Source: Leptobacterium sp964389205
GTDB lineage: Bacteria > Bacteroidota > Bacteroidia > Flavobacteriales > Flavobacteriaceae
Direction: 5' to 3'
NCBI GenBank assembly: GCA_964389205.1
Contig: CAYMDH010000002.1
Location: forward strand, 91,588 to 155,587
DNA: 64,000 nucleotides
The notes below the pieces were generated by a model. That model made no database searches. It had not been told where the DNA came from and saw only the letters and a program-made list of their open reading frames with translations. A program made the translations under genes and the position numbers. Positions 54,354 through 63,910 of the stretch are shown in pieces (the stretch's first letter is position 1; each line of letters opens with the position of its first letter).

Positions 54354-54683
54354 ATGATACAAGTTTCTGAAACAGCGAAGAATAAGGTGGTTCAACTCAT
54401 GACTGAGGGAGGTTTTGATGCAACTGCAGATTTTGTAAGAGTGGGTGTAAAAAGCGGAGGATGCTCTGGATTATCATATGAGTTAAAATTTGATAAAATA
54501 AAAGCAGAAGGCGATAAGCTTTTTGAAGATAATGATGTAAAGATTCTAGTAGACAAAAGAAGTTTTCTATATCTCGTAGGGACTACTTTAGAATATTCTG
54601 GAGGCTTAAACGGTAAAGGATTTGTATTTAATAATCCAAATGCACAACGTACTTGTGGTTGTGGTGAAAGCTTTTCGCTTTAA
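54354..54683 (+). CDS. sufA: Iron-sulfur cluster assembly A-type carrier
   Basis: A 109-residue HesB/IscA family protein that carries Fe-S clusters to targets. The three cluster cysteines are in GGCSG and TCGCG near the C-terminus. It is the first gene of the SUF operon, 42 bases before sufB. Confidence 0.93.
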   Translation: MIQVSETAKNKVVQLMTEGGFDATADFVRVGVKSGGCSGLSYELKFDKIKAEGDKLFEDNDVKILVDKRSFLYLVGTTLEYSGGLNGKGFVFNNPNAQRTCGCGESFSL

Positions 54684-54725
54684 TAAAAACTATGAATCAA
54701 TAGTTTAAATTTTCAAAGACAAAAA

Positions 54726-56171
54726 ATGGCATATACTGAAGATGATTTAAAAAAAGAACTAGAAACTCAAGAATATGAGTATGGTTTTTATACAGATATT
54801 GAATCAGATACTTTTCCTAAAGGGTTGAATGAAGATGTTGTTCGTGCAATTTCAAAAAAGAAAAATGAACCAGATTGGATGACCAATTGGCGTTTAGAAG
54901 CTTTGCGTATTTGGGAGAATATGGAAGAACCAGAATGGGCAAATGTTGGCTATGAAAAACCAGATTTTCAAGCAATTAGCTACTATTCTGCACCTAAAGC
55001 AGCAGATCCTAATAAATCGTTAGATGATGTAGATCCAGATTTGCTTGAGATGTATCGAAAATTAGGGATTTCTGTTGATGAACAAAAGAAATTACAAAAT
55101 GTCGCTGTAGATATTGTAGTAGATTCTGTTTCAGTAGCAACTACTTTTAAAAAGACATTAGCCGAAAAAGGAATTATTTTTATGCCTATTTCAGAAGCGA
55201 TCCAAGAACATCCAGAGCTGGTAAAAAAATATATAGGGACTGTTGTTCCTAAAACAGATAACTTTTATGCGGCATTAAATTCTGCAGTTTTTACTGATGG
55301 CTCATTTTGCTATATACCAAAAGGCGTAAAGTGCCCTATGGAACTATCAACATACTTTAGAATTAATGAAGGTGGTACAGGTCAATTTGAGCGCACCTTA
55401 GTCATTGCAGATGAAAGTAGTTATGTAAGTTATTTAGAAGGATGTACAGCACCTTCTAGAGATGAGAATCAATTGCATGCAGCTGTAGTAGAATTAATAG
55501 CGTTGGATAATGCTGAAATAAAATATTCTACAGTACAAAACTGGTATCCTGGTAATGCAGAAGGAAAAGGTGGTGTTTTTAATTTTGTAACCAAAAGAGG
55601 GCTTTGCGAAAAAAATGCTAAAATATCTTGGACTCAAGTAGAAACTGGAAGTGCAGTTACATGGAAATATCCTTCTTGCGTTTTGAAAGGAGATAATTCT
55701 GTAGGAGAGTTTTATTCTATAGCGGTAACAAATAATTATCAGCAAGCAGATACAGGAACAAAAATGATCCATTTAGGTAAAAACACAAAGAGTACTATTA
55801 TATCTAAAGGGATTTCTGCAGGAAGATCACAAAATAGTTATCGAGGGTTGGTACAAATAAATTCGAGAGCAGAAAACGCGAGAAACTTTTCACAATGTGA
55901 TTCGCTTTTAATGGGAGATGAATGTGGAGCACATACGTTCCCTTATATTGAAGCTAAAAATAAATCAGCACAAGTAGAACATGAAGCTACAACAAGTAAA
56001 ATTGGTGAAGATCAACTGTTCTATTGTAACCAAAGAGGAATAGATACAGAAAAAGCAATTGCACTAATAGTAAATGGTTTCAGTAAAGAAGTACTTAATA
56101 AACTGCCAATGGAATTTGCTGTTGAAGCGCAAAAACTATTAGAAATAAGTTTAGAAGGATCTGTAGGGTAA
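54726..56171 (+). CDS. sufB: Fe-S cluster assembly scaffold SufB
   Basis: A 481-residue scaffold that with SufC and SufD builds Fe-S clusters. It has the SUF-B/D core with CTAPSRDENQLHAAVVEL, SRAENARNFSQCDSLL and CGAHTFPYIE near residues 390-420. Length and motifs match the family. Between it and sufC lies an unrelated MBL-fold gene. Confidence 0.96.
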   Translation: MAYTEDDLKKELETQEYEYGFYTDIESDTFPKGLNEDVVRAISKKKNEPDWMTNWRLEALRIWENMEEPEWANVGYEKPDFQAISYYSAPKAADPNKSLDDVDPDLLEMYRKLGISVDEQKKLQNVAVDIVVDSVSVATTFKKTLAEKGIIFMPISEAIQEHPELVKKYIGTVVPKTDNFYAALNSAVFTDGSFCYIPKGVKCPMELSTYFRINEGGTGQFERTLVIADESSYVSYLEGCTAPSRDENQLHAAVVELIALDNAEIKYSTVQNWYPGNAEGKGGVFNFVTKRGLCEKNAKISWTQVETGSAVTWKYPSCVLKGDNSVGEFYSIAVTNNYQQADTGTKMIHLGKNTKSTIISKGISAGRSQNSYRGLVQINSRAENARNFSQCDSLLMGDECGAHTFPYIEAKNKSAQVEHEATTSKIGEDQLFYCNQRGIDTEKAIALIVNGFSKEVLNKLPMEFAVEAQKLLEISLEGSVG

Positions 56172-56196
56172 CCAACTATTCATAATTGAAACGAAA

Positions 56197-57036
56197 ATGA
56201 AAAAAATCATCATTGTATTAATAGGTATTGTTCTTTTTTCGGCTTGTAAGACAGAAAAAAAAGAAACGATAATTGAAACTGAAGAGGTTAAAGTAACACT
56301 TCAAGTAATCAATGCGGGAAATATAACTGTAAATAAATTAGAAGCATTCTCAGAAGGAGATTTATATGTAGGTGAATCTAAAGATTTTGTAGACCCTACC
56401 TATATTATTACACATCCAAAAGGAAGGCTTATTTGGGATACAGGTCTTCCTGAAGCTATAGGGCCAGAACCTGTAACTCCTGGCGATGGAACTTTTACAA
56501 TATCTAGAAAAGATTCATTAAAAAACCAGTTAAAAGCATTAGACTTAACCTATGATGATTTTGATTATATAGGAATATCCCATATTCATTTTGATCATAC
56601 AGGAACCGCAAATTACTTTAAAAATGCTATTTGGTTAGTTCAAGAAAATGAACATGCTTTTATTACTAGTGAAGAACAAATAAAAGGTTTAGGAGCTGCT
56701 ATAGCAGAATTGACAAATTACAAATTATTGAATGGTGATTACGATGTCTTTGGTGATGGGACGGTTATTATAAAATCTACACCAGGGCATACAGTAGGTC
56801 ATCAATCTTTATATTTAGATCTAGGTTTAGAAAAACCTATTCTCTTAACGGGAGATTTATATCATTTTGATGAAAATCGCGCTAATAAAGTTGCACCAGG
56901 ATTTAATTATGATATTCCTCAAACCAAAGAGAGTATGGAAGCTTTTGAGGCTTTTGCACAAGAAAAAAACGCAGAAGTAATCATTCAGCACAGTCCTAAA
57001 GATTTTGAAAAATTGAATTCAATATTAGAAAAATAA
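56197..57036 (+). CDS. MBL-fold metallohydrolase lipoprotein
   Basis: A 279-residue lipoprotein (FSACK lipobox near residue 16). Zinc ligands are in SHIHFDH (HxHxDH), TPGHTVGH and LTGDLYHFD. It is closest to the lactonase/AHL-lactonase-like class by the arrangement; the substrate is not known. It is inserted in the SUF operon between sufB and sufC, 25 and 27 bases from them, so it shares the transcript. Confidence 0.85.
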   Translation: MKKIIIVLIGIVLFSACKTEKKETIIETEEVKVTLQVINAGNITVNKLEAFSEGDLYVGESKDFVDPTYIITHPKGRLIWDTGLPEAIGPEPVTPGDGTFTISRKDSLKNQLKALDLTYDDFDYIGISHIHFDHTGTANYFKNAIWLVQENEHAFITSEEQIKGLGAAIAELTNYKLLNGDYDVFGDGTVIIKSTPGHTVGHQSLYLDLGLEKPILLTGDLYHFDENRANKVAPGFNYDIPQTKESMEAFEAFAQEKNAEVIIQHSPKDFEKLNSILEK

Positions 57037-57063
57037 TTTTTACATCAAGTTTAAATAATTCTC

Positions 57064-57816
57064 ATGTTAACAATAAAAGATTTACAGGCGAGTATAGAAG
57101 ATAAGGAAATTCTTAAAGGAATTAACCTAGAGGTGAAAGCAGGTGAAGTGCACGCTATTATGGGGCCAAATGGTTCTGGAAAGAGTACCTTGGCTTCTGT
57201 AATTTCGGGAAAAGAAGAATACGAAGTTACCCATGGAGAGATTCACTTAGAAGGAGAAGATATTAGTGAGTTGGCAGCAGAAGAAAGAGCGCATAAAGGT
57301 GTTTTTCTTTCTTTTCAATACCCAGTTGAAATCCCAGGAGTATCTGTAACCAATTTTATAAAAACTGCTATCAACGAATCAAGAAAAGCAAAAGGGCAAG
57401 AAGATATGCCAGCTAAAGAGATGCTTCAAATGATTCGAGAAAAATCAGAGCTGTTAGAAATAGATAGAAAGTTTTTATCTAGATCTTTAAACGAAGGTTT
57501 TTCAGGAGGAGAAAAGAAAAGAAATGAAATATTTCAAATGGCTATGTTAGAACCTAAATTGGCTATTTTGGATGAAACAGATTCAGGGCTAGATATAGAC
57601 GCGCTTAGAATTGTTGCTAATGGTGTTAATAAGCTTAGAAGTAAAGACAATGCTGTTGTTGTAATTACACATTACCAACGTTTATTAGAGTATATCGTTC
57701 CAGATTTTGTACATGTATTGCACAATGGTAAAATTGTAAAATCTGGAACTAAAGAATTGGCTTTAGAATTAGAAGCAAAAGGATACGATTGGTTAAAACA
57801 AGAGGCTACAGTTTAG
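57064..57816 (+). CDS. sufC: Fe-S cluster assembly ATPase SufC
   Basis: A 250-residue ABC-type ATPase. Walker A GPNGSGKST is near residue 35, the signature FSGGEKKR near 148, and ILDETDSGLD is the Walker B region. It drives the SufBC2D complex. Confidence 0.97.
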   Translation: MLTIKDLQASIEDKEILKGINLEVKAGEVHAIMGPNGSGKSTLASVISGKEEYEVTHGEIHLEGEDISELAAEERAHKGVFLSFQYPVEIPGVSVTNFIKTAINESRKAKGQEDMPAKEMLQMIREKSELLEIDRKFLSRSLNEGFSGGEKKRNEIFQMAMLEPKLAILDETDSGLDIDALRIVANGVNKLRSKDNAVVVITHYQRLLEYIVPDFVHVLHNGKIVKSGTKELALELEAKGYDWLKQEATV

Positions 57817-57925
57817 TTAATAACTATTGTGTTCTTGTTTTAATAATTGCTAGAAGTAAAGGAGTAATCCTTAAAAATATATTTTGAAAAATTCCTATAT
57901 TAATTAAGGAATAACAGTTGAAAAA

Positions 57926-59242
57926 ATGGAGTTAAAAGATAAATTGGTTTCTTCTTTTATGGCGTTTGAAAATCAGATAGATGTCGATACTACGGTACAC
58001 GATATTCGTTCTGAGGCAATAAAAACATTTGAAGAAAAAGGATTTCCAACTAAGAAAGAAGAGGCTTGGAAATACACATCATTAAATGCATTACTCAAAA
58101 ATGATTTTAGTGTTTTTCCTAAAGAAGAAGCTGCACTAGATTTTAAAGACATAAAAAAATATTTTATACACGATATTGATTCTTACAAGATTGTATTTAT
58201 TGATGGTGTATATAGTTCATACCTTTCTGAAACAACGCATGAAGGAGTTGACATTTGTTTGATGAGTGCTGCTTTAAATAAAAATAAGTACAAGCAGGTA
58301 ATTGAGAATTATTTCAATAAAGTTGCCAAAACAGATGATAGTTTAACATCATTAAATACAGCTTTTAGTAGAGAAGGGGCTTATATTTATATTCCAAAGA
58401 ATAAGGTGGTAGATAAACCTGTGCAAATCATTCATTTTGCTACAGGAAACGAAGCTGCTTTAATGCTACAGCCTCGTAATCTAATAGTGGTAGAAGAGAA
58501 TTCTCATATTCAAATTATTGAACGTCATCAAAGTTTAACAGACAACCCAGTTTTAACAAACTCTGTGACTGAGATTTTTGCTGATAAAAGAGCAGTTGTA
58601 GATTATTACAAAGTTCAAAACGATGCACAAAGCGCCTCTTTAATAGATAATACGTATATCTCTCAAGAAAGAGAAAGTAATGCAAGTGTGCACACTTTTT
58701 CTTTTGGAGGAAACATAACACGTAATAATCTTAATTTCTATCAAAAAGGAGAACATATAGATTCGATTTTAAATGGAGTTACCATTATTGGAAATAATCA
58801 GCATGTAGATCACTATAGTTTGGTACATCATGCAGAGCCAAACTGTGAAAGTCATCAAGATTATAAGGGTATTTTTGCAGATAAAAGTACAGGCGTTTTC
58901 AACGGGAAAATTATTGTAGATAAGAAAGCGCAAAAAACAAATGCATTTCAGCAAAACAACAATATACTTATAGATGATAAGGCTTCTATTAATACAAAAC
59001 CACAGCTAGAGATTTTTGCAGATGATGTGAAATGTTCTCATGGGTGTACTATTGGACAATTAGATGAAGATGCACTTTTCTATCTTCGTACCAGAGGAAT
59101 TCCTGAAAAAGAAGGAAGAGCTCTAATGATGTATGCTTTTGCTAATAATGTACTAGAGAGTGTGAAAATCCCTGAAGTAAAAACTAGAATCAATAAATTA
59201 ATTGCAAATAAGTTAGGAGTAAACCTAGGGTTTGATTTATAA
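57926..59242 (+). CDS. sufD: Fe-S cluster assembly protein SufD
   Basis: A 438-residue SufD. EEAWKYTSLNALL near the N-terminus and CSHGCTIGQLDEDALFYLRTRG near the end are those of the family; the latter segment holds the conserved His. It pairs with SufB. Confidence 0.95.
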   Translation: MELKDKLVSSFMAFENQIDVDTTVHDIRSEAIKTFEEKGFPTKKEEAWKYTSLNALLKNDFSVFPKEEAALDFKDIKKYFIHDIDSYKIVFIDGVYSSYLSETTHEGVDICLMSAALNKNKYKQVIENYFNKVAKTDDSLTSLNTAFSREGAYIYIPKNKVVDKPVQIIHFATGNEAALMLQPRNLIVVEENSHIQIIERHQSLTDNPVLTNSVTEIFADKRAVVDYYKVQNDAQSASLIDNTYISQERESNASVHTFSFGGNITRNNLNFYQKGEHIDSILNGVTIIGNNQHVDHYSLVHHAEPNCESHQDYKGIFADKSTGVFNGKIIVDKKAQKTNAFQQNNNILIDDKASINTKPQLEIFADDVKCSHGCTIGQLDEDALFYLRTRGIPEKEGRALMMYAFANNVLESVKIPEVKTRINKLIANKLGVNLGFDL

Positions 59243-59291
59243 TTTGTTTCAATAAAGTCTTTTTAAAAGGAATTTAAAAAAAGCTGTGATT

Positions 59292-60506
59292 ATGATTGAT
59301 GTAGAAAAAATAAGATCAGATTTTCCTATTCTAAAAAGAGAAGTAAACGGAAAACCTTTGGTGTATTTTGATAATGCAGCAACTTCTCAAACACCACAAA
59401 TAGTTATAGATGCTATTGTAGATTATTACAGTAATTACAATGCTAATATTCATAGAGGCGTGCATGAGCTATCACAAGAAGCTACAGATGCTTATGAAAG
59501 CGCAAGAAAAAAAATACAGCGGCATTTTAATGCGGCAAAGTTGCACGAAATTATTTTTACTTCTGGAACTACCCATAGTATCAACCTAATAGCAAACGGC
59601 TTTTCTTCCTTATTAAAAAAAGGGGATGAAGTTATTGTTTCTGCATTAGAGCATCATTCTAATATTGTTCCATGGCAAATGCTTTGTGAACGTACAGGAG
59701 CATTACTAAAAGTGATTCCAATGAATGAAGAGGGAGAATTAGTAATGGAAACTTATAATGATTTATTATCTGATAAAACCAAATTAGTTTTCACCAATCA
59801 TATTTCTAATGCCTTAGGAACAATTAATCCTATAGGAGAAATTATTGAAAAGGCACATGCTGTAGGGGCAGCAGTACTTATAGATGGGGCTCAGGCCTGC
59901 CCACATGTTAAACCAGATGTTCAAGCATTAGATGTAGATTTTTATGTAGCTTCTGCTCATAAAATATGTGGACCAACAGGAATGGGAATGCTATATGGTA
60001 AAGAAGAATGGCTTAGAAAATTGCCACCTTATCAAGGAGGAGGAGAGATGATAGCAGAGGTAACCTTTGAAAAAACAACCTATGCAGATCTTCCTCATAA
60101 ATTTGAAGCAGGAACTCCCAATATTTGTGGTGGTATTGCCTTTGGCGTAGCCATAGATTATATGAATTCTATTGGTTTTGAAGCTATTGCTGCCTATGAA
60201 CATGAATTGCTTACCTATGCTACAGAAAAACTAGAAGCAATTGAAGGTTTAAAAATTTATGGGACTTCTAAAAACAAAACTTCTGTTATTTCATTTAATA
60301 TAGAAGGAATCCACCCTTACGATATAGGAACTATTGTAGATAAATTAGGAATAGCCGTTAGAACAGGGCACCATTGTGCGCAACCTATTATGAACTATTT
60401 TAAAATCCCAGGAACCGTTCGAGCTAGTTTTTCATTTTATAATACTAAAGAAGAAATAGATGCTTTGGTTGCAGCTGTTTTAAAAGCAAAGATGATGCTT
60501 AGCTAA
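59292..60506 (+). CDS. sufS: Cysteine desulfurase SufS
   Basis: A 404-residue PLP-dependent desulfurase giving sulfur for cluster assembly. ATG at 59292 is preferred over a GTG six bases upstream. The PLP lysine is in SAHKICGP, and the reactive Cys in the RTGHHCAQP loop. It is the family SufS/CsdA type. Confidence 0.96.
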   Translation: MIDVEKIRSDFPILKREVNGKPLVYFDNAATSQTPQIVIDAIVDYYSNYNANIHRGVHELSQEATDAYESARKKIQRHFNAAKLHEIIFTSGTTHSINLIANGFSSLLKKGDEVIVSALEHHSNIVPWQMLCERTGALLKVIPMNEEGELVMETYNDLLSDKTKLVFTNHISNALGTINPIGEIIEKAHAVGAAVLIDGAQACPHVKPDVQALDVDFYVASAHKICGPTGMGMLYGKEEWLRKLPPYQGGGEMIAEVTFEKTTYADLPHKFEAGTPNICGGIAFGVAIDYMNSIGFEAIAAYEHELLTYATEKLEAIEGLKIYGTSKNKTSVISFNIEGIHPYDIGTIVDKLGIAVRTGHHCAQPIMNYFKIPGTVRASFSFYNTKEEIDALVAAVLKAKMMLS

Positions 60507-60526
60507 AACGATTAATTATAGTTCTT

Positions 60527-60961
60527 ATGAAATTAATCTCTTTTATTATCCTTAGTTTTTTCTTTGTAAAAGGATGCGGTCAACAATCTAAGATAGATGA
60601 GAGTGCACTTCAAATTGAATATAAGGCGTTTTCTAGAAGTTCTTTTAAACAAGTTATTATTGATAGTAAAACGATCAAACAAACCACCAGTAGAAACTTA
60701 GAAAACAGCACTAGTAAAAAGCTATCAGAAAAGCATTGGAATACCATTTTAAAGTATTTAGAAGAATTAAATTGGAAAGAAATTAATACTATAAAAGCGC
60801 CGACAAATAAACGCCTTTATGATGGGGCGCAACACGCCTCTTTACAAATTATATATAAAGAGAAAATATATAAGTCAAATAGTTTTGATCATGATGCCCC
60901 TCCGAAACAAATAGAATCATTGATAAGCTATATTGTATCATTGACAGAAACTGTTGAATAG
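60527..60961 (+). CDS. Hypothetical lipoprotein within suf operon
   Basis: A 144-residue lipoprotein (VKGCGQ lipobox). No domain recognised; the last part (TNKRLYDGAQHASLQI) is beta-rich. It lies 20 bases after sufS and before sufE. Similar small lipoproteins are common in this place in the family, but the role is unknown. Confidence 0.7.
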   Translation: MKLISFIILSFFFVKGCGQQSKIDESALQIEYKAFSRSSFKQVIIDSKTIKQTTSRNLENSTSKKLSEKHWNTILKYLEELNWKEINTIKAPTNKRLYDGAQHASLQIIYKEKIYKSNSFDHDAPPKQIESLISYIVSLTETVE

Positions 60962-60976
60962 CAACCCGACTTATTG

Positions 60977-60984
60977 TATTTTTG
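60977..60984 (+). promoter_or_regulatory. -7 box TATTTTTG before sufE
   Basis: Fits TANNTTTG and lies 16 bases before the sufE ATG, giving a possible internal promoter for sufE-sufT. It overlaps a TTG (60982) that would otherwise look like an upstream start. Confidence 0.45.
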
Positions 60985-60999
60985 CATAAAATTTTGCTG

Positions 61000-61422
61000 A
61001 TGAGCATACGAAGTATACAAGAAGAGATTGTAGATGAATTTTCAATGTTTGATGATTGGATGCAGCGTTATGAGTATATGATTGAATTAGGCAAATCTTT
61101 GCCACTTATTGAAGATCAATATAAAACAGAAGACAATACCATTAAAGGTTGTCAAAGTAAAGTGTGGGTGCATGCAGAGTTAAAAGACGATAAATTGGTA
61201 TTCACAGCAGATAGTGACGCTATTATTACAAAAGGAATTGTTGCGATATTAATACGTTCTTTTTCCAATCAAAAACCGAAAGATATTATTGATGCAAATA
61301 CCGATTTTATTGATGAAATTGGATTAAAAGAACATCTTTCACCAACAAGGGCTAATGGTTTAGTGAGTATGATTAAACAGCTAAAATTGTATGCCATTGC
61401 CTATCAAACACAATTAAATTAA
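61000..61422 (+). CDS. sufE: Sulfur acceptor protein SufE
   Basis: A 140-residue SufE that receives sulfur from SufS. The ATG at 61000 (MSIRSIQEEI) is preferred because the TTG upstream lies within a promoter box. The reactive Cys is in KGCQSKVW near residue 50. It is followed seven bases later by sufT. Confidence 0.93.
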   Translation: MSIRSIQEEIVDEFSMFDDWMQRYEYMIELGKSLPLIEDQYKTEDNTIKGCQSKVWVHAELKDDKLVFTADSDAIITKGIVAILIRSFSNQKPKDIIDANTDFIDEIGLKEHLSPTRANGLVSMIKQLKLYAIAYQTQLN

Positions 61423-61428
61423 AAAATT

Positions 61429-61755
61429 ATGTTAGAAACTACGATAGATACAAATGAACTTGGCGAAAAAGTTGTTCGTGTTCTTAAAACAATATATGAT
61501 CCAGAAATACCTGTAGATATTTATGAGCTTGGTCTTATCTATGATGTTTTTGTTAATGAAAATTATGATGTTAAAATATTAATGACGTTAACCACGCCTA
61601 ATTGCCCAGTAGCAGAAACATTGCCTGTAGAAGTAGAAGATAAAATAAAGACCATTAAAAATGTAAATGATGCAGAGGTAGAAATTACATTTGATCCACC
61701 TTGGAGTCAAGATTTAATGAGTGAAGAAGCTAAGTTAGAATTAGGAATGTTATAA
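61429..61755 (+). CDS. sufT: SUF system protein SufT (DUF59/MIP18 family)
   Basis: A 108-residue DUF59 protein: YDPEIPVDIYELGLIYDV and TTPNCPVAETLP, the typical Asp and Cys of the family. SufT-type proteins help with Fe-S maturation under high demand. Confidence 0.9.
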   Translation: MLETTIDTNELGEKVVRVLKTIYDPEIPVDIYELGLIYDVFVNENYDVKILMTLTTPNCPVAETLPVEVEDKIKTIKNVNDAEVEITFDPPWSQDLMSEEAKLELGML

Positions 61756-61845
61756 AATGAAACATCCACTACTAATTTTAATTGTATAGCGGGATGATAA
61801 TTTTGGATGTTCCATCTGGCTATTGAAAAAAATAAATATTAACAG

Positions 61846-62355
61846 ATGAAAGAAGAGATTGTAAATAGAGTTTCTCAAAGTAAGTTAATTACATTTGACT
61901 TAGAAGATCACTACCCTGAAGGAGAAAGAATCCAATTTGATATTAAAGATTGGCTTTATGAAGGTTTTATTTTAAAGGAAAACGAATTTCGAGACTTCGC
62001 CAAAGAGCACTTATGGGAACAATATAAAAATCAATATGTGGCCCTTCATTGCTCATCAGACGCTATTATCCCAGCTTGGGCATTTATGTTAATTACTACC
62101 TATTTAACGCCCTTTGCTAAACAAATTATTATAGGCGATTTAGAACAACTAGAAACCACTATTTATCAAAAAATAATAAATGATTTAGATCTCTCATATT
62201 TAAAAGATCAACTCATTATAATTAAAGGGTGTGCAAACAAACCAATTCCTCAAAACGCATATATTTTACTTATAGAAAAACTGCAGCCAATCGCTAAGAG
62301 TTTAATGTATGGAGAAGCATGCTCATCGGTTCCGTTATTTAAAAGGAAAAAATAG
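61846..62355 (+). CDS. DUF2480 family protein
   Basis: A 169-residue protein of the DUF2480 family, which follows suf genes in many Bacteroidota. DIKDWLYEGFILKE near residue 40 and CSSVPLFK at the C-terminus (a conserved Cys) are visible. A role in Fe-S metabolism is likely by context only. Confidence 0.85.
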   Translation: MKEEIVNRVSQSKLITFDLEDHYPEGERIQFDIKDWLYEGFILKENEFRDFAKEHLWEQYKNQYVALHCSSDAIIPAWAFMLITTYLTPFAKQIIIGDLEQLETTIYQKIINDLDLSYLKDQLIIIKGCANKPIPQNAYILLIEKLQPIAKSLMYGEACSSVPLFKRKK

Positions 62356-62415
62356 TCTTTTCATCGAAATTTAATATTTTTTTTAAAAGTATATTTAAAA
62401 GAACAGAACAGAATG

Positions 62416-62423
62416 TATTTTTG
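62416..62423 (+). promoter_or_regulatory. -7 box TATTTTTG for DUF3078 gene
   Basis: TANNTTTG match about 52 bases before the start codon at 62475. Confidence 0.5.
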
Positions 62424-62474
62424 TGCTTTTAAGAAAAATAAAATCTATTTACAATCTAAACCATTTTAGTATAT

Positions 62475-63380
62475 ATGAAAAAAGTATTAATAGTATTAGC
62501 ATTTTTTATAGGATTAGTTTCCATAAATGCGCAAACCAAAGAAGAACTTAAAGCAGAAAAAGCCAGCGCTCAAAAAGTGGCAGATTCAGCTCAGGCTGTT
62601 GCCAATGCTGCTCAAGCAAAAATAGATGCACTTCCAGGTTGGAGGACAGGCCTTTTTGGAACTATTGGAGGGAGTTTTTCAGAATTTAGAAACTCATTTG
62701 CTCAAGGTATTCCTAACAACTCTGCAGGAACCATAGGATTTACGGTAAACGGATATGCGAATCTCATTGAAGAGAAATTTTTCTGGAGAAATTCTATCAA
62801 TTTAAATCTAGCATGGGTTAAATTAGATGATAGAGATGATCCTACCGATGACGATGATTTTAGAGAAGCTACAGATGTATTTAATATTTCGTCACTTTAC
62901 GGAAGAAATATCAGTAAAAAATGGGCTGTTTCTGGTTTGATAGAATACAGAACGACCTTATTATCTAATTTTAATGACCCAGGATATTTAGATGTAGGTG
63001 TTGGTTTTACCTGGACGCCAATAAATAATCTAGTAGTAGTTATTCACCCTGGAAACTATAATTTTGTTTTTAGTAGTGGAGACACCGTTTTTGAATCATC
63101 TTTAGGAGCAAAAATTGTAGCAGATTATACACGTAAAATAGGAGCAATAAGTTTTAAAACAAACCTATCATTGTTTCAAAGTTATGAAGATAGCGATTTA
63201 TCTAATTGGACCTGGACAAACTCTTTTGCTTATACGCTTTGGAAAAAGATTGGAGTCGGATTTGATTTTGGATTGAGAAGCAATAGACAAGAGGCTGCTA
63301 ATTTTCAGGGAGTATCTTTAGCAGATGCTGATAATGAATTGCAAACCTATTGGACTTTAGGACTTAGTTACTCTTTTTAA
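62475..63380 (+). CDS. DUF3078 outer-membrane protein
   Basis: A 301-residue protein with signal peptide ending at NAQ (residue 20), a short Ala/Lys-rich helical stretch (21-50) and then a beta-barrel-like domain ending in the aromatic YSF. It matches the DUF3078 family. Function unknown; it has its own promoter and a strong terminator. A decayed copy of its last 80 residues lies at 63655-63910. Confidence 0.85.
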   Translation: MKKVLIVLAFFIGLVSINAQTKEELKAEKASAQKVADSAQAVANAAQAKIDALPGWRTGLFGTIGGSFSEFRNSFAQGIPNNSAGTIGFTVNGYANLIEEKFFWRNSINLNLAWVKLDDRDDPTDDDDFREATDVFNISSLYGRNISKKWAVSGLIEYRTTLLSNFNDPGYLDVGVGFTWTPINNLVVVIHPGNYNFVFSSGDTVFESSLGAKIVADYTRKIGAISFKTNLSLFQSYEDSDLSNWTWTNSFAYTLWKKIGVGFDFGLRSNRQEAANFQGVSLADADNELQTYWTLGLSYSF

Positions 63381-63402
63381 TGATATAGCATAAAATAATT
63401 AT

Positions 63403-63432
63403 AAAAAACACATCAAGATTGATGTGTTTTTT
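63403..63432 (+). terminator. Intrinsic terminator of DUF3078 gene
   Basis: A 13-bp stem (AAAAAACACATCA / TGATGTGTTTTTT) with loop AGAT and T run. Confidence 0.9.
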
Positions 63433-63482
63433 TATTTATAGAAATTATATTTTACAGATTAGTGGTATACTAAAAATGATAA

Positions 63483-63650
63483 TTTATCAATTTAAAGAAC
63501 CCTAAAAATTTTAAATTAATAACAACAAACAAATTTAAAAACTTCACAGGACGTCACATTTTTCATCTTAAAGGAATCATTCGATCTATTAATGAAGAAC
63601 CTCTAGAAAATCATCTTGAAGAGGTTATAAAACTCTCTTCTAATAAATAA
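63483..63650 (+). other. Start-less reading-frame fragment
   Basis: A frame of 55 residues without any start codon, running from a stop at 63480 to a stop at 63648; its later part TGRHIFHLKGIIRSINEEP looks protein-like. It may be the end of a lost gene. Not recognised. Confidence 0.3.
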
Positions 63651-63654
63651 CTAC

Positions 63655-63910
63655 TAAATTTTAAAACGAACCTATCTACATTTATTAGTTATGAGGATAC
63701 CGAAAATTTATCTAACTTAACCTGAACCAATTCTTTTGCATATATCCTTTGGAAAAAATTGATATTGGTTTAAGAAGTAATAAACAAGAAGTGGTAAATT
63801 TTGCCTTATCACAAATAGACCCGAATACCTTTTCTAGTGCATTACCAAATTTTGATAATGTAGATAAGTAATAAATCTATTGGATTTTAAGAATTAGTTA
63901 TTCATTCTAA
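63655..63910 (+). pseudogene. Decayed partial copy of DUF3078 gene
   Basis: Its sequence matches the 3' part of the preceding DUF3078 gene (63148-63380) over the stretches for FKTNLS, SYED, LSNLT-TNSFAY, LWKK, RSNKQE and the terminal ISYSF-like end, but with stop codons (for example TGA at about 63723), frame changes and an insertion. It is a remnant of a tandem duplication. Confidence 0.75.

Noticed and set aside
60982..60984. TTG start for sufE
   Set aside because: It is part of a TATTTTTG promoter box; ATG 61000 fits the family.
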